Shown here: in pieces, positions 25,001-37,099 of the stretch | How the letters are laid out: each line of letters starts with the position of its first letter | Numbering within the stretch: the first letter of the stretch is position 1 | Assembly (NCBI GenBank): GCA_029204225.1 | Contig: CM055092.1 | Span: forward strand, 80,515,271 to 80,579,270 | Source: Diphasiastrum complanatum | Taxonomy: Eukaryota > Streptophyta > Lycopodiopsida > Lycopodiales > Lycopodiaceae | DNA: 64,000 nucleotides | Direction of reading: 5' to 3' | Notes under the pieces: generated by a model | What the model was told of the DNA's origin: nothing | The model's input: the letters and a program-made list of their open reading frames with translations, nothing else | Database searches by the model: none | Position numbers and translations under genes: made by a program

Positions 25001-25860
25001 CTAAAAACAATCTATGTTGACTTGAACATGATCCGAGTCAGAATAGCCAACTATAGAAAGATCTTCACTTTTATACAATAAACCATAATCAAAAGCTGAA
25101 GATATGTATCTAAGCACTCTCTTGGCCATTTTCCAATAATGAATAGTAGGATTTTGCATAGTTTGGCTCAACTTATGAACACTAAAACTTATGTCAGGTC
25201 TAGTTATTGTGAGCCAAATTAAAGAGCCTATAAGACTCCTAAAAAGAGTGATGTGCACGAAGGATCTTTCATCACCTTTGTTAGGATCTTTTACAATTTG
25301 CTCCATAGGAGTTTCTATACTCTTACAATCTAACATATTGAACTTTTTTAACATTGAAAGAGCATACTTGGATTGACATACAAAAGCTTTATCTTCAAGA
25401 AAGTCAATCTCTAATCCTAATATGTAGTGAATTTCTCCAAGATCTTGCATCTTGAACTCTTTTCCAAGTGCAACCTTGGTTTCCTCAACTAGCTTGATAC
25501 AACTTCCTGTTAGAATGATATCATCAGCATAAATAAGAAGGATGACAATATCTCTATCATAAAACTTGACATACAAGGAAGGATCATAGTTACTAAGATT
25601 AAATCCTAGTGACTCAAGAAAGTGTTAAGTCAAGAATACCATGACCTTGAAGCTTGCTTTAGTCCATATAGACTTTTGAAGAGCAAGCAAACTTTGTCTT
25701 TGTCATGGCTGAACTCAATAGGCTGATCCACGTAAATCTCTTCTTCTAGATATCCATTTAAAAACGCATTAGAGACATCTAGTTGAAGAACTTGCCAATT
25801 GAAAAAACAAGCAATAGAGATTATGATTCTAATGCCAGTTAAGTCTGGATAATTGGTAAG
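25001..25860 (-). pseudogene. Ty1/copia RT-RNase H remnant, second lineage
   Basis: On the minus strand, 25860-25600 carries RT blocks (LQLDVSNAFLNGYLEEEIYV, then SLYGLKQASRSWY) with stops. 25576-25001 is open and carries ILLIYADDIILTG (YADD catalytic pair intact) and the connection domain (PMEQ..SLIWLTITRPDISFSVHKLSQ..AKRVLRYI). It ends at the start of RNase H (VGYSDSDH) near 25010. The sequence differs clearly from the neighbouring copia remnant, so this is an independent insertion. The rest of RNase H and the 3' LTR are missing. Confidence 0.85.
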
Positions 25861-26462
25861 TTGATATGTCAGACACTTTGGACAAGTCGATATGTCGGAC
25901 TTCTTGATATGTCAGCCAAGCCCGATAAGTTGAGTGCCATTCTCTTGCCTGCCTTCAGTTATAGACGACTGTGCGACAATGCATGTGATATTGCAGTGAT
26001 GAATGGAACTAGATTAACATGGGATTTAGGAGAGTAGAGGAGATAAATCCAACAACATTATCTAGCTGAGTCATACATGTTGGTGATGCTTAACTTTCAT
26101 TAACGAGGTTTCCTTTGAAGTGTACTGCTTTTTGTTCAAATCTTTTAAGGTTACACTTCAACTATTTCTAATATAAATGGTATGATGGATTTAGTTATAT
26201 GACTTGGATTAGACTTGTCTGTTAAAGTCTATATATACTTATTTGTGGACGGTAATGCCCTGCATTAGAAAAAATTTGAACACAAAAGGGGCCTTTCAAA
26301 AAAATACTTTTTATTTTCTTTCTCAAAAGATTCTTCCACATGGTCCAATCAAAACACTCAAATTTGCAATCTACGTAACGTAGCTCCTTCAAATTGATTT
26401 TCTTTTCTTTTTAAAAGAACTGTGATTTGCGTTGGGGGCAGCCCATAAATAAGCCATTTTAT
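25861..26462. other. Intergenic, no gene recognised
   Basis: Contains a local repeat of 'GATATGTC-GAC-ctt' near 25862-25915. No coding evidence. Confidence 0.4.
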
Positions 26463-26760
26463 CTATAGTATAGTATGCAACTCAGCAAAAAAACAGTGTA
26501 ACTTTTGAACAACTCGGATTGAGGCGATTACGATGCCATTAGAAAGGCCTCGACGAGAACTTTTCAACGACACCCAAGATGACCCAGTTTTGAGCCATAA
26601 TTTCTTCACCGTAGCTTGAAATTGGGTCATCTCGGGTGTTATTGAAAAGCTCTCGTCAAGGGCTTTCTAATGACACTATAATCATCTCAATTCAAGTTGT
26701 TCTTCAAAAGTTATGATTTTTTTCAGCCGTAGACTATACTATGCATATAATAGCTAACCA
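26463..26760. repeat. Long foldback element, ~135-bp imperfect arms
   Basis: The left arm (26463-26605) starts TATAGTATAGTATGCA. Its inverted copy runs back from 26755 (TATATGCATAGTATAGTC on the minus strand) to about 26610, with matching internal blocks such as AACTTTTGAA, CATTAGAAAG, GACGAGA-CTTTTCAA and GATGACCCA. The central loop is very short. The structure fits a MITE or foldback transposon, or a long hairpin RNA source. It has no coding capacity. Confidence 0.75.
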
Positions 26761-27830
26761 TCAAAGACTGTGTGGGCAGGACTGCGGGCAAAAAAAAATT
26801 AAATTCTGAGTATTTTACATTGCCAAAAAATTGTCATCCTATGTGGCAATCATTATAGGACTCTTTCCAAGGCCAAATTTTCTCTAATGACAATTTGAAA
26901 TTGATAGTGCAATAAACATTTTTCTAAGTTGTTACTTAGAAAAAGAGATGGTGTTCCGATAAGCATTTTGAAAAGGGTAATGACAGATAGTTTTGAACTC
27001 TACTTTAAAACTAGTCTGGATGTAGTTGTCTACTTTAGTCTTACTTTTGTAATTGTTGACTTTCAAGCACTGATTATACACTGTTAACTTTATAATTTTG
27101 TAACTTTGAGTAAAGCTTAAACAATATTCGACTTTTTACTCATGATATGGACAAAATTAGAGTCACCTAACTTTATGTAGCTGAAACACCAAAAAATACG
27201 GATCGATTTCATCCACAATGTGAGTGTTTGAAAGTGATATGATGATCTTACTTAGCCCTCACTCCAACTGGTCACTTAAATCAATAGATTAAACTCCTCA
27301 TCTCTGTTTCATCTGCTAAACACAAATCACTCTCCAAATGAAAGAGGTGCAAACGAACAATCCCTTCTTGAAAGTTAAGTCTTTTTTTAAGAGCTACAAA
27401 ATTGTTTCTCCTACAGTCAAAATTAGGTCTCAAAGGGACCTAAGGTGAAAGATGTTGAAATCATAAAAATGAAATGAGAGAAAGTAAAGACAAAACAGAA
27501 AGGAGCATCATTCAAAAGCTCAAATGGGATATCACTACGAATTTACATAATATAACATCAAGCCTAACTTGCTGATGGTTGAAGCCATTCGTTGAAGACA
27601 TTGAAATAGATGACAAAACAGTCTTGGATATATGTAAAAGAGGCGAAAAAATTATTGGGTCCTAAGTAGTTGTATGCATCACAATTAATACTTGTTAGAA
27701 TGATCATATTTCATGCATGACAATGAGTTTTTGATACAAAAATAACATTCTTACCTATCTTTTCAATATTTATTCATGTACCTTCCAATACCTATTCCTG
27801 TACCTTCCATCAAATATTAGCTTGTATAAT
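26761..27830. other. Intergenic, no gene recognised
   Basis: AT-rich, with short frames only. The motif 'acctattcctgtaccttcca' is partly doubled near 27779-27810. Confidence 0.4.
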
Positions 27831-28740
27831 GTTTGCTTTCTGAAAGTAACAGATTTGGTCGCTTATAATGTGGGAAAATTTGGTGAAACAGATCAACGAT
27901 CATAATTAAGCGCCTGGCTGTCCAGAATGGGAATTTTTTGGACTTCACTCTGGATAGGCTTGATACTTGCTCTGGCAAGTGCAACGGGATGTCTGAGCAA
28001 ACAGCGCTTGTCCGAGTACTTTCTACCCAAGCCAGAAATAAAACTGGAACAGAAAGGAGGTAAAGTTCTAGCCTGGCCATCACATTCTGCGGGACTGAAG
28101 GAGACGAACAATATAGGTGCTCCGATATCTGTAAACCAAATGTTCCGTCTGCAAAAGTCAAATTGTTTTATTTGGTCCCTTCACTAATTCCTTCCGGCGG
28201 TGGTACTATCCCATTAACAATTGTTGTGGTTGTTTGTGGCTATTGAGCTTGCAAATAATCTGCGCAAAGTTCAATCTGGCTACTGATCTTGAGACTCACA
28301 ACATCAATGGTGAGAAAATCGACGTCTGTGGTGATAAGGGCGTTGAATGGTCCTCCTTTTCTTCCGGTTCTCCTCGTCCTTGTGATAGTGCTTATTCTTG
28401 CTCTTGCCCCATCATTCATCAGTCAATTTGATGCTTACGACAGTCTTTTAGTATGATAAATAAAAGGACTCAGAGTATCCACCATGATTCTCTATGATTC
28501 TCTTGCCCTTGTTGGTGCTGATGGTAGTCCAATTGATGAGAGCTCCACACCGAAATCGCTTCCGCATTGCTCAGCTGGTACCGTCCTTGTTGTTTTTCAC
28601 ATCCTCTTGGCGGTGAAGGGCAGGAGGGTGACGGAGGGATGGAGGGAGAGGGAGCTATGGAGGGTGAGGGAGAAGGAGCATGGATGCACATATGGGAAGG
28701 AGCGCCATGCATCCTCTCCTCATCACATGCATCCTCTTTT
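27831..28740. other. Unidentified less AT-rich segment
   Basis: Overlapping frames of 60-114 codons exist on both strands (for example minus 27817-28161, minus 27893-28111, plus 28484-28753). None shows a domain I recognise, and none is clearly favoured over its shadows. It could be a decayed exon or transposon piece. Confidence 0.3.
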
Positions 28741-28872
28741 TTTTAATTTTTGAACTACTCCCCCATCACATGCATCCTCTTTTTTTAAATTTTTAGTTCA
28801 AAAACCGTGTATGCATGGGTGAGAGGAGGAGGATGCATGGTGCACCTATACACATGCACAAAAGTGTACATA

Positions 28873-28912
<40 letters not shown>

Positions 28913-28915
28913 GTG
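28741..28915. repeat. Short direct repeats and (TA)n
   Basis: 'CATCACATGCATCCTCTTTT' occurs at 28723 and 28763, and a near-inverted 'aggaggatgcatgg' lies at 28826. A (TA)n tract lies at about 28879-28910. Confidence 0.8.
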
Positions 28916-28989
28916 TATGTATATACTAGTTGTGAGTGCCCGTTGTTGACGGGCATTGGCGGCCGATCTAGGTGACAACCGATGATTTG

Positions 28990-29880
28990 GATGATGGCCG
29001 ATCTCGAGTTTTTGGAAAAATTTGAGTCCTTGCAAAAATTTGAGCCTTGAAAAAATTTGAGTCCTTGAAAAATTCGAGTCTCATGAAAAAATCGAGTCTT
29101 TCGAAAAATTGAGTCTTTCGAAACATTCGAGCCTTCAGGAAAACTCAAGTCTTTTGAAAACATCGACTTGAAAAAATGATTCTTCGATCCTTTGAAAACA
29201 TTCGAGTTGACAGTTCGATCCTTCGAAAAAATTTGAGTCTTTGGAAAAAATTCGAGTCGTCGAATAAATTCGAGATGTTCCAATAAATCGATTCATTGCA
29301 AAAATTTGAGTAATTTGAAAAATTTGAATATCGAAAAATTCGAGTCATTGAAAAAATTCAATCATATGGAAACATTCGAGTCTTTACAAAAAATCGAATC
29401 GGTCTAAAAAATTCGTGTCTCCAAAAATTCATGTCTCCAAAAATTGAGTCTCGGAAATTTTGAGTTTTGAAAATTTCGAGTCTCCAAAAATTGAGTCTCG
29501 AAAATTCGAGTTTAGAAAATTTGTGTCTTGAGTCTCCAAAAATTCGTGTCTCTAAATATTCGAGTTTAGAAAAATTCGTATCTCCAAAAAAAAACATTCA
29601 TGTCTCCAAAAATTCGAGTCTACAAAAATTGAGTCTCGAAAAATTCGTGTCTCTAAAAATTCGTCTCCAAAAATTGCGTCTCGAAAATTTGGAGTCTCAA
29701 AAATTCGAGTCTACAAAAACTGAGTCTCGAAAAATTTGTGTCGCCCAAAATTGAGTCAAAAATTTGAGTTTGCAAAAATTCGAGTCTGCAAAAATCGAGT
29801 CTCGAAAATTTTGAGTCTCCAAAAGTTCGTGTCTCCAAAAATTCGTGTTTGCAAAAATTTTGTGTTTTTGGGAGTTGTGT
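28990..29880. repeat. Minisatellite, ~14-20-bp degenerate unit TCGAGTCTCCAAAAAT
   Basis: About fifty degenerate units follow each other for ~0.9 kb, each built from (A)4-6 TTCGAGTCT plus one of TGAA/CCAA/CGAA. The left third uses mainly CTTTGAAAAA/TCGAAAAA variants. The right two thirds use CTCCAAAAATT/CTCGAAAA variants. Translated, they give RLEF/NFSRL or SLEN/SLQK heptad-like runs, but no start or gene context supports a protein. Confidence 0.85.
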
Positions 29881-29915
29881 TTTGAATCTAGTAATGGAAC
29901 CTACCCAATCGAGAG

Positions 29916-29919
<4 letters not shown>

Positions 29920-29952
<33 letters not shown>

Positions 29953-29973
29953 GGGGAATAAAATTTGAAATCT

Positions 29974-30013
<40 letters not shown>
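29920..30013. repeat. (GA)n and (GT)n tracts
   Basis: (GA)n lies at about 29921-29946 and (GT)n at about 29977-30013. Confidence 0.9.
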
Positions 30014-30015
<2 letters not shown>

Positions 30016-31590
30016 AAAAAAGGCTTGTATGTGTTGTTGTATGAATTGGCAAACAGTAGGGTCCATGTGTAACATAGGGGAGTGCCCGACCTTAGGTTAC
30101 ACTTGTCTAATTAATCAGCTTAGAAAAGAATGGGTTCAACACCAAATTTTAGGATATGTAAGGCTTAGGTAGTGCGATGGAAAATTCTTTAGGCAATAAG
30201 GCCACTTGAACTTCTAGATGCTTGGTAATGATAGAGCAAAGCAAGTTTTGAAATTTTATTGTATCAAATTGTTTTCATTTTAGACAAACTATTATTGAAT
30301 TTGTAAAGTTTTTCAAATACATTTTGAAAACCATTTTTTGTTTTGAGAATGTAGTACTCACCTCCACTTTAGAACATTGGACTACTTCTATCTATTTTTT
30401 GTGAGCATCAAAGAAAAAGTGTTGAATTGAAATTCTATCCTGTCAAAAAGTCCTAATTTTAGACAAAACTGTTACCTAATCTCGAAAGTTCTTTAAAATT
30501 TTGAAAATTGTCTTTGGGCATTCCATATTTAAGCTGATTTTCATACAACCCCAAGTATAATCTAAAGTCCGGTTGGGTACCAGAATACCAGTGCTCGGGA
30601 AGATTATCAAAGTATAGAAATCAATTTTACTATTCAAAGACATTTTGTCTTAATTGGATTCAAGATAACCAAATGCTCGGTTTCACTGAATAATTTTACA
30701 TTACGTTACACAGTCGAAGGCGGAAGGGGCACTGTATATCATTGCGGTATAGTTCAGAAAATAATTAGCTCCACTCATTAGAGATCACTGTGAGAGGCTA
30801 AATCCAAAAAAATACTAATCCATTCTTAGCTTCTTAGCATTGTAGAGATACAAACCTGGCATGCATAGTGATTTAAGATCTTCGGGATTGGCGAAGAAAA
30901 TCAGACACAGTCTACAGCCAAGCTCTGCAAATTTGTCGCTACAGTCTTTTTTTGCGAGACTACTTGCATTGCATTGCATTTAGATAGGCCATAAAATTAG
31001 GCAGCAAGTTACAAAACACAGGTATTCAGTCGGATGATGCTTTAATTAATTCACACGAAGGCGAATAATGAGTTGCATCTAGGTTTGAGGCCCAAAGTAG
31101 AAGATAATAAAAAAATGTGTTGCATCTGATGCTGGATTTCTCACCAAGAAGATGTTCATGAAGAGAATCCAAGCATTTGCAGTGCTTGCGGTAGCACCCA
31201 TAGATGGAGTCATGTCGGGTATGCTTAGCCCTTATCAAATGGTCTTCTAGATTGTCAAATTTTTCGAACTTGCGGTGGCATGCTGCACATCAATAACACC
31301 TGCTCACACCCACAACAATTACAGATTATGCTAAAAGCCTCCAACATAACACTTTCACAACAATCATAAATGCTGAACACACACGCACAACAAAAACCAA
31401 ATTCCACAATCAACTTCCAGACACAGATTGCACTTCCGAATCAGAAAACAGAAATGGGACGAAAATCGAGGGATCAAAGACTCTAAGTAGCAAGTATGCC
31501 AGATAATAATTCAACAGTTTCACTCACATTCTCATTGCTTCAACAACAGCAGCAGCAGTAGAAGAAGAAGAAATTGAGCGATTCATCTGG
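30014..31590. other. Intergenic, no gene recognised
   Basis: No long frame or domain. The frames near 31026-31238 (minus) lack recognisable motifs. Confidence 0.4.
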
Positions 31591-31651
31591 TCAACTTGTT
31601 CTTCCTCCATCATCTGTCTTGCCATGGACGATCGATCGATTGACAGAGAAA

Positions 31652-31744
<93 letters not shown>

Positions 31745-31925
31745 TTGTAGGGAGGAGAGAGAGAGAGATAAAGCGAACAGAGAGGGAGAGAGAAGAGCGA
31801 CTGGGATGTGAGAAAGAGAGAGAGAGACATCAGAGATGAGAGAGATAGGAATCAGAGAGCGTTGGCTGCAATAAGAGAAAATGAGGGAATGATTTGTCCA
31901 GTGCAGAAAGAAAGAAAGAGAGAAG
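31591..31925. repeat. (GA)n tract and GA-rich flank
   Basis: (GA)n covers about 31653-31737, then degenerate GA-rich sequence to 31925. Confidence 0.9.
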
Positions 31926-32370
31926 TTTGTCCAACGGCCACTACAGAGTGCTTCTTAAACAATGAACTGCCACCACATTTCTCATTGAGTAATAGATAGC
32001 AAATTGTCTCCTCAGTGACCAACATTATTCATAGTAAATAACCATAACTTATCAACGATGCAGTCAGTCCTGAAAAGAGCTATGGTTGCGCTTCTCTAAA
32101 ATCAGAAGGTTGGCATCTCACAACAAATAATCCTCTTAGTAATGAGCGGAAATCATAGCAGTTAGGTTCCTCATTAGCAAAAAGCGGAAATAGCAGCGAT
32201 GGCCTCTCCTTTCTTCAACAAATCATCACTTTTGGCAGAGGACATGCACATCAATTTTGCATTCTGATTAGGAGGACAAGTGAACTGACGGATCACATGT
32301 TCAAGAACGATTATGCTCTTCTCTCCTCTGCATCGAAAGAATGATTCCCTTTTTTGCCTGCCTCCCTGCT
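31926..32370. other. Intergenic, no gene recognised
   Basis: Short degenerate repeats ('agcggaaat-agcag' at 32148 and 32184). Nothing else is supported. Confidence 0.4.
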
Positions 32371-32483
32371 CTCATCGTGTTGTGGTGCAACAGCAGCAGA
32401 AGAGTCGAGGATTTGTTTGCGAGACCCGATCTGCTCATCATGTTGTGGCGCAGCGGTAGCAGAAGAGTCGAGGAGGTGTTCGC

Positions 32484-32546
<63 letters not shown>
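32371..32546. repeat. 62-bp direct duplication leading into (GA)n
   Basis: 'CTCATC-TGTTGTGG-GCA' followed by 'GCAGAAGAGTCGAGGA' occurs at 32371 and again at 32433, about 62 bp apart. (GA)n follows at 32489-32544. Confidence 0.85.
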
Positions 32547-32550
<4 letters not shown>

Positions 32551-32756
32551 GGGAAAAAAAATTTGAAATGTGTGTGTGTGTGCGCCCAAAAAAACAAAAA
32601 TAAAGACGCGCATGTATTGTTTTTCTTACCAATCTTTTTCAAACGTTTTTTTAGCTCTTTTTTTTGCAAATGAGTGACATGTTTTGCGGGCAGAGCGTGA
32701 CATTTTCGGCAGCACATGGTCAATTTTTTGACGACAACCCTTACACGCTCTCTCGA

Positions 32757-32785
32757 AAATATATTTATATATATAGATGTATTTG

Positions 32786-32847
<62 letters not shown>

Positions 32848-33022
32848 ATATATATATACATATATATATATATATACATATATGTATATATATATATATA
32901 CATATATGTATATATATATATATACATATATGTATATATATATATATACATATATGTATATATATATATATACATATATGTATATATATACATATATGTA
33001 TATATATATATATATATATATA
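32757..33022. repeat. (GT)n then (TA)n with nested TATGTATA/TATACATA dyads
   Basis: (GT)n lies at 32793-32828. From 32829 a (TA)n tract is broken at regular ~33-bp steps by ACATATATGTA palindromes (about 32875, 32909, 32943, 32977 and 32992). Confidence 0.9.
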
Positions 33023-33652
33023 CGCTCGGATGGAGTTCAGATGTGATCGCTGGACACTGCCAGCTGAATCACTCCTACAGTCCTCCAGAATGTAGTCAGG
33101 CACTGTTGATCTACGTTTATAAAATTAATGCAGCATTCAACATAGTTTCAACCAAGGTGCGAAATTCAAATGAACAAGAAAAAAACTCAGACACACGATT
33201 AACAGCAGACGCATTTGCATTCAAGATCAGACACAACGAGAAAAAACATCTATATTGATCTTTCTCTGATTTCTTCAAGCACTGCATGCAAATCCACGCA
33301 GTGCGTTGGCGTGGGAGAAACACAGTTCTCTCACGAGCAATCGTCTCGCTTTACTAACGGACAGTTGGATCTACAGATCCTAGACAAAATTGTCTTCACC
33401 CGCAGGCGGACATGTATTCTGTATTTTTGTCTTGATTCCTTACTTGCATCAGACTACTACATTACGCTGTATGTGTACTCTATTGATCTATATGTCATTC
33501 CATAAGTGATAGTTGTCACCATCCAACTTTTTGATAGAATTTGAAGATGACACATCCATAACAAACAAATCTGGTATAGATAAAATCTGCCAATACGTAT
33601 GATATGAAGATAAATACCTCTAAACTAGTTACCAAAGTTATAATCTAGCTCT
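33023..33652. other. Intergenic, no gene recognised
   Basis: No domain found. It adjoins the candidate minus-strand LTR and may be internal sequence of that element. Confidence 0.35.
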
Positions 33653-34434
33653 GATACCGTCTTGGAAAAATAAGTTGTGCATGAGTCAAATAACTATTCA
33701 ATAGTGATTGTCGATAACAACGATAGTTAATGTAATAACAAAATTGGTTCCTTCAAATCACAAGTAAAAACTATGTTATCATTTACAAGTGTAAAAAATG
33801 AATGATGAAAGAATCGTTTGCCGATTTTTAGTATTAGAACTCAAATCACAATAAGCATGAATAATAGAAACAATAGGTTCGAAACAAAAGTTGATATGTT
33901 GGAAGTAGTCTATATTGCTGAATGCTAAATTATAATAGCTAAATGATTCCGCTGTCTACTCGGATTGCACTATAACAATAGGGAATCTTATTTTGCTATA
34001 AGTTTCGCTCTTACACATATTGTAAGCATGATAGCTTATTGCTAATCAATCTATGCTTATGGTGGAAAAGAGAGGAGAAGAGGAAGAATAAGTTCTCTGG
34101 AAAAATAAATTAACAACTTGAAAATAAACTGACCTGATGATCTATTTATAGTTCAAACAGAATGCATCGTTATCCATGGTAGATGTCACGTGGGGCTACG
34201 GGATTGGACCCGAAATGTAGCAGATAAGACTTCACAATACAATTTTGTTTTAGTCGAGTTTGGAACACTCAACAATGTGTCAATTCAAACCTTGTTCAAT
34301 AATTCCTCGATATTGCTTTGACAATACATGTATTTCTATAGATGGTCTAGATACCTTCGACATTGTCTCAATAATGTGAGTAAAATTGTAGAATTGTTTC
34401 ACATTACAAATGATTTCAAGAATGAAATCTAACA
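33653..34434 (-). repeat. Candidate minus-strand LTR with primer-binding site
   Basis: GCTCTGATACC (33653-33663) is the reverse complement of GGTATCAGAGC, the tRNA-iMet-type primer-binding core of plant copia elements. On the minus strand an LTR would then run from TGTTAGATTTCATTC (34434 downward) to just right of the PBS. It would contain CTATAAATAG (34142-34151) as a TATA box. The 3' partner LTR was not found, so this may be a truncated element. Confidence 0.4.
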
Positions 34435-35802
34435 TCCTCTAAGGTTTTGGGCTTCTTGAATGCATACCTGGCGCTGATAGGCGCCTCGCATGTTATGGCC
34501 TTGCCTTTGTCTTGTGTAACCTCTTCAAGGAGAACTCGATTGTGCTTCCTCTTTTGCTAGGGGTTTTTCTTCTACTAGCATTCAAAAAGAGTCAAAATTC
34601 TATACAAAACTCACTTTTAGGTGACAACCCCTATGTGACCCGAATTGTCACTTACAAGATGTGGTCCCATCGACTGCCTAGTCATGTGTACAGTTGGCCC
34701 TGGTCTCATGATTGGACTCGAAACACAATAACATAGTAATTATACTTTTATTCTAACTGTCTCCCTAAAAGTAGAGTTATTTTTTTGAACAGTTCTATAG
34801 CATGCTTCAGTTAAACAATTTTGTATATAGAAAGCTTTCATCTATACTTATTAAATTTTTCTCTCAAAACTGGCTTCATAAAAATGTCAACTAGTTTCTA
34901 TCATGTGCCAATCTTGGCATTCAAACATCTAATTCATTTTTGAACATAAAAAATAATCATGGCAAAACAAGAAATCAAGAAACTAGATAAAGGTGACAAA
35001 CTTTCACCAAATTAGACAAAGCAAGGTAGCATTCTTTACAATTAATGATCATTTAATACATGAGGCTTGAATCTAGAGCATGATCAAAGCTCTCATGTGA
35101 TTTTAGGCACATAAATCACAAATTACATCAAGAAAACTCTCAAAGAGATGTTTCAAGAACACTTAAAGAGTCCAAAAATGTCAAATGTAGAATAGTCTCC
35201 AAATATAGCATGACTTCAGCTATTTATAGTGGTCCTTTGTGCTTCTAGTATGAGTTTGGAACATTATTTAGTTAAATTGGACTTTACAACTATTATTACA
35301 ATTTCGCTATTTACAAATATAGAGTGGTTGTTCAAGCCATATTATTAACTACCCTATTGACCAATTCTACTCTAATTTAGCTCTATGCCTACATTTAATA
35401 TTTGCAATTATCAAGCTCATGGACTAATTACATGCAATTACTTAAGTGTTTTTGTCTCCAAAAATGAGAACCGTGTAGTTCTTTGTTGAATGGCATGCTC
35501 CATAAATCCTTTGAAAGTAGTAAAAAAAATCTTTGGCCACTTTAAGGTAGGAATGATCTTTCCATATATTGTTTGGTAACCATTTTTTGTTGATCAGATA
35601 TTGCTGCATTATGCTCGACTTCCAGCTCATTATTGTAGAACAATGTTGTGGCAAGTCTTATGTAGAAAAATCTTTGATCTACACATTTGGCCCATATGTT
35701 CAATAAGATCATTGTAGATCAAAGATCATATGCATGTGGAGCAATACATGATTTTTGATGATTATATGATGATGAGCACTATCAAGATGAGCTATCTTTG
35801 GT
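34435..35802. other. Intergenic, no gene recognised
   Basis: One 74-codon frame (34512-34736) has a hydrophobic start but no recognisable family or splice context. The remainder is AT-rich. Confidence 0.4.
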
Positions 35803-36175
35803 ATGCAGTGGGGTTGGACACATGCACATACACTCTAGGGCCTATATAGGACATTTAGGAACTCGACCTCCTCCATATTTGGTATGCAGTAGGGTTGGAC
35901 ACATGCACATACACTCTAGGGCCTATATAGGACAAGTTGGATTGGACACGATTTTACTTGAGTGCACCCAAGCACCTGCACTGCTGGCCCCACTCCATCC
36001 AATGGTGATGAATGGGGCTAAGGGAGAAAAAACATTTCTCTCCCTTGGATGGTGTGGGACCTGTGCATCAAATGCACTGCAGGGGCATCTGCAGTGCACT
36101 ACTTAATGAGAGCCGGTTGGACACATGCACAGGGCCTATATAGGACATTTAGGAACTCCACCTCTTCCATATTAA
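35803..36175 (+). repeat. 76-bp repeat in two full copies plus a split third
   Basis: 'GTTGGACACATGCACATACA' and 'AGGGCCTATATAGGACA' recur at 35812 and 35888; a shortened copy lies at 36115-36165 and ends 'ttaggaactccacctcttccatatt', like copy 1. GCCTATATAGG is itself a short dyad containing TATATA. Confidence 0.85.
35960..36099. mobile_element. Candidate 140-bp MITE with TACTT duplication
   Basis: The segment is flanked by TACTT on both sides (35955-35959 and 36100-36104). Its ends carry inverted GTGCAC/TGCACTGC blocks. The inner AAGGGAGAAA / TTTCTCTCCCTT forms a stem. It sits between copies of the 76-bp repeat, as if inserted there. It is small, non-coding and internally palindromic. Confidence 0.4.
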
Positions 36176-37099
36176 GCTTTTGGCTTTTGGTTATTAGTTA
36201 TTAGCTCCATCTCCTCATCAACATTTACACTCTAAGGGTGAAACTTTTGTTGATTGATCTTTATTTGGTTGGGTGATTTGGATCCACTGCTGTTCACTTT
36301 GATAATTTCTAAACAAGATTTGCATATATTGTTTCCTCCAATAATACATTGAATCATTTTTCACAAGTGCATTTATTAAGTTATAGTCTAATGGGTGGAA
36401 ATAAGTTTCATAAAAAGTAGGTGACATATTTGACGAGCAACTACACATTTCAAAATGACAAGTGATGAAAGGCTTTGTTTGAGGTGCATTTTAATATTTT
36501 CTCAGGTAACAGTGCATTTTCTATCCAAAATAGAGGGTGAGGGTTCCAATTGTCTAAAAGTGAACAAATGAGAATTCTTCCCTTTTGCACTGAGATTGAG
36601 CTGATAATGTGTGGCATGCGAGGTGATAAGGGGCGGGCGGGAGGCTTTGCCAAGTAAAAGCAACTAAAGTTTGAATTTTACGTTTTCTTACATGGAAACA
36701 TTGCCCAACAAATCAAATTGTTACAAAGACCTCAAAAAAAAATATCAATGGCATGGGCCGCATGGTAGGAGTGCAAAGGGGCCAATCCATTTGCACCTCC
36801 CTGGTCCTCCTTTTGAAATGGCCCCTTTAGAATCTCACCTTTTCCTCATAAGTCAATATAAGCCAATAAAGAATAACGTGCCATACCGTACGCTTCAAAA
36901 TGCAAATGGCAGTCAATTCTTGGGATTGGCAGCCCAGCCGCCAAGCTGGTTGCACGTCAACCGCCAAAGACCAGCAAAGCGCCTAAGCCGTCCGATGACT
37001 AGCGATCTGCGGTCCAGATCGATGTACGGTAGTCGGCCTTCAAATAGAGATCCCTATCATATTTTCACCATCAACGGCAACCGGCTCTGATCCCCTTAT
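36176..37099 (+). other. Region upstream of the prolyl 4-hydroxylase gene
   Basis: No separate gene was recognised. From about 36,890 the sequence becomes less AT-rich towards the gene. No unambiguous TATA box at a sensible distance could be chosen. Confidence 0.4.

Noticed and set aside
27817-28187. Possible gene exon (114 aa minus, 86 aa plus)
   Set aside because: Overlapping frames on both strands, no recognisable domain and no convincing splice partners.
34512-34736. 74-aa frame with hydrophobic start
   Set aside because: Short, no family resemblance, lies in repeat-flanking AT-rich DNA.
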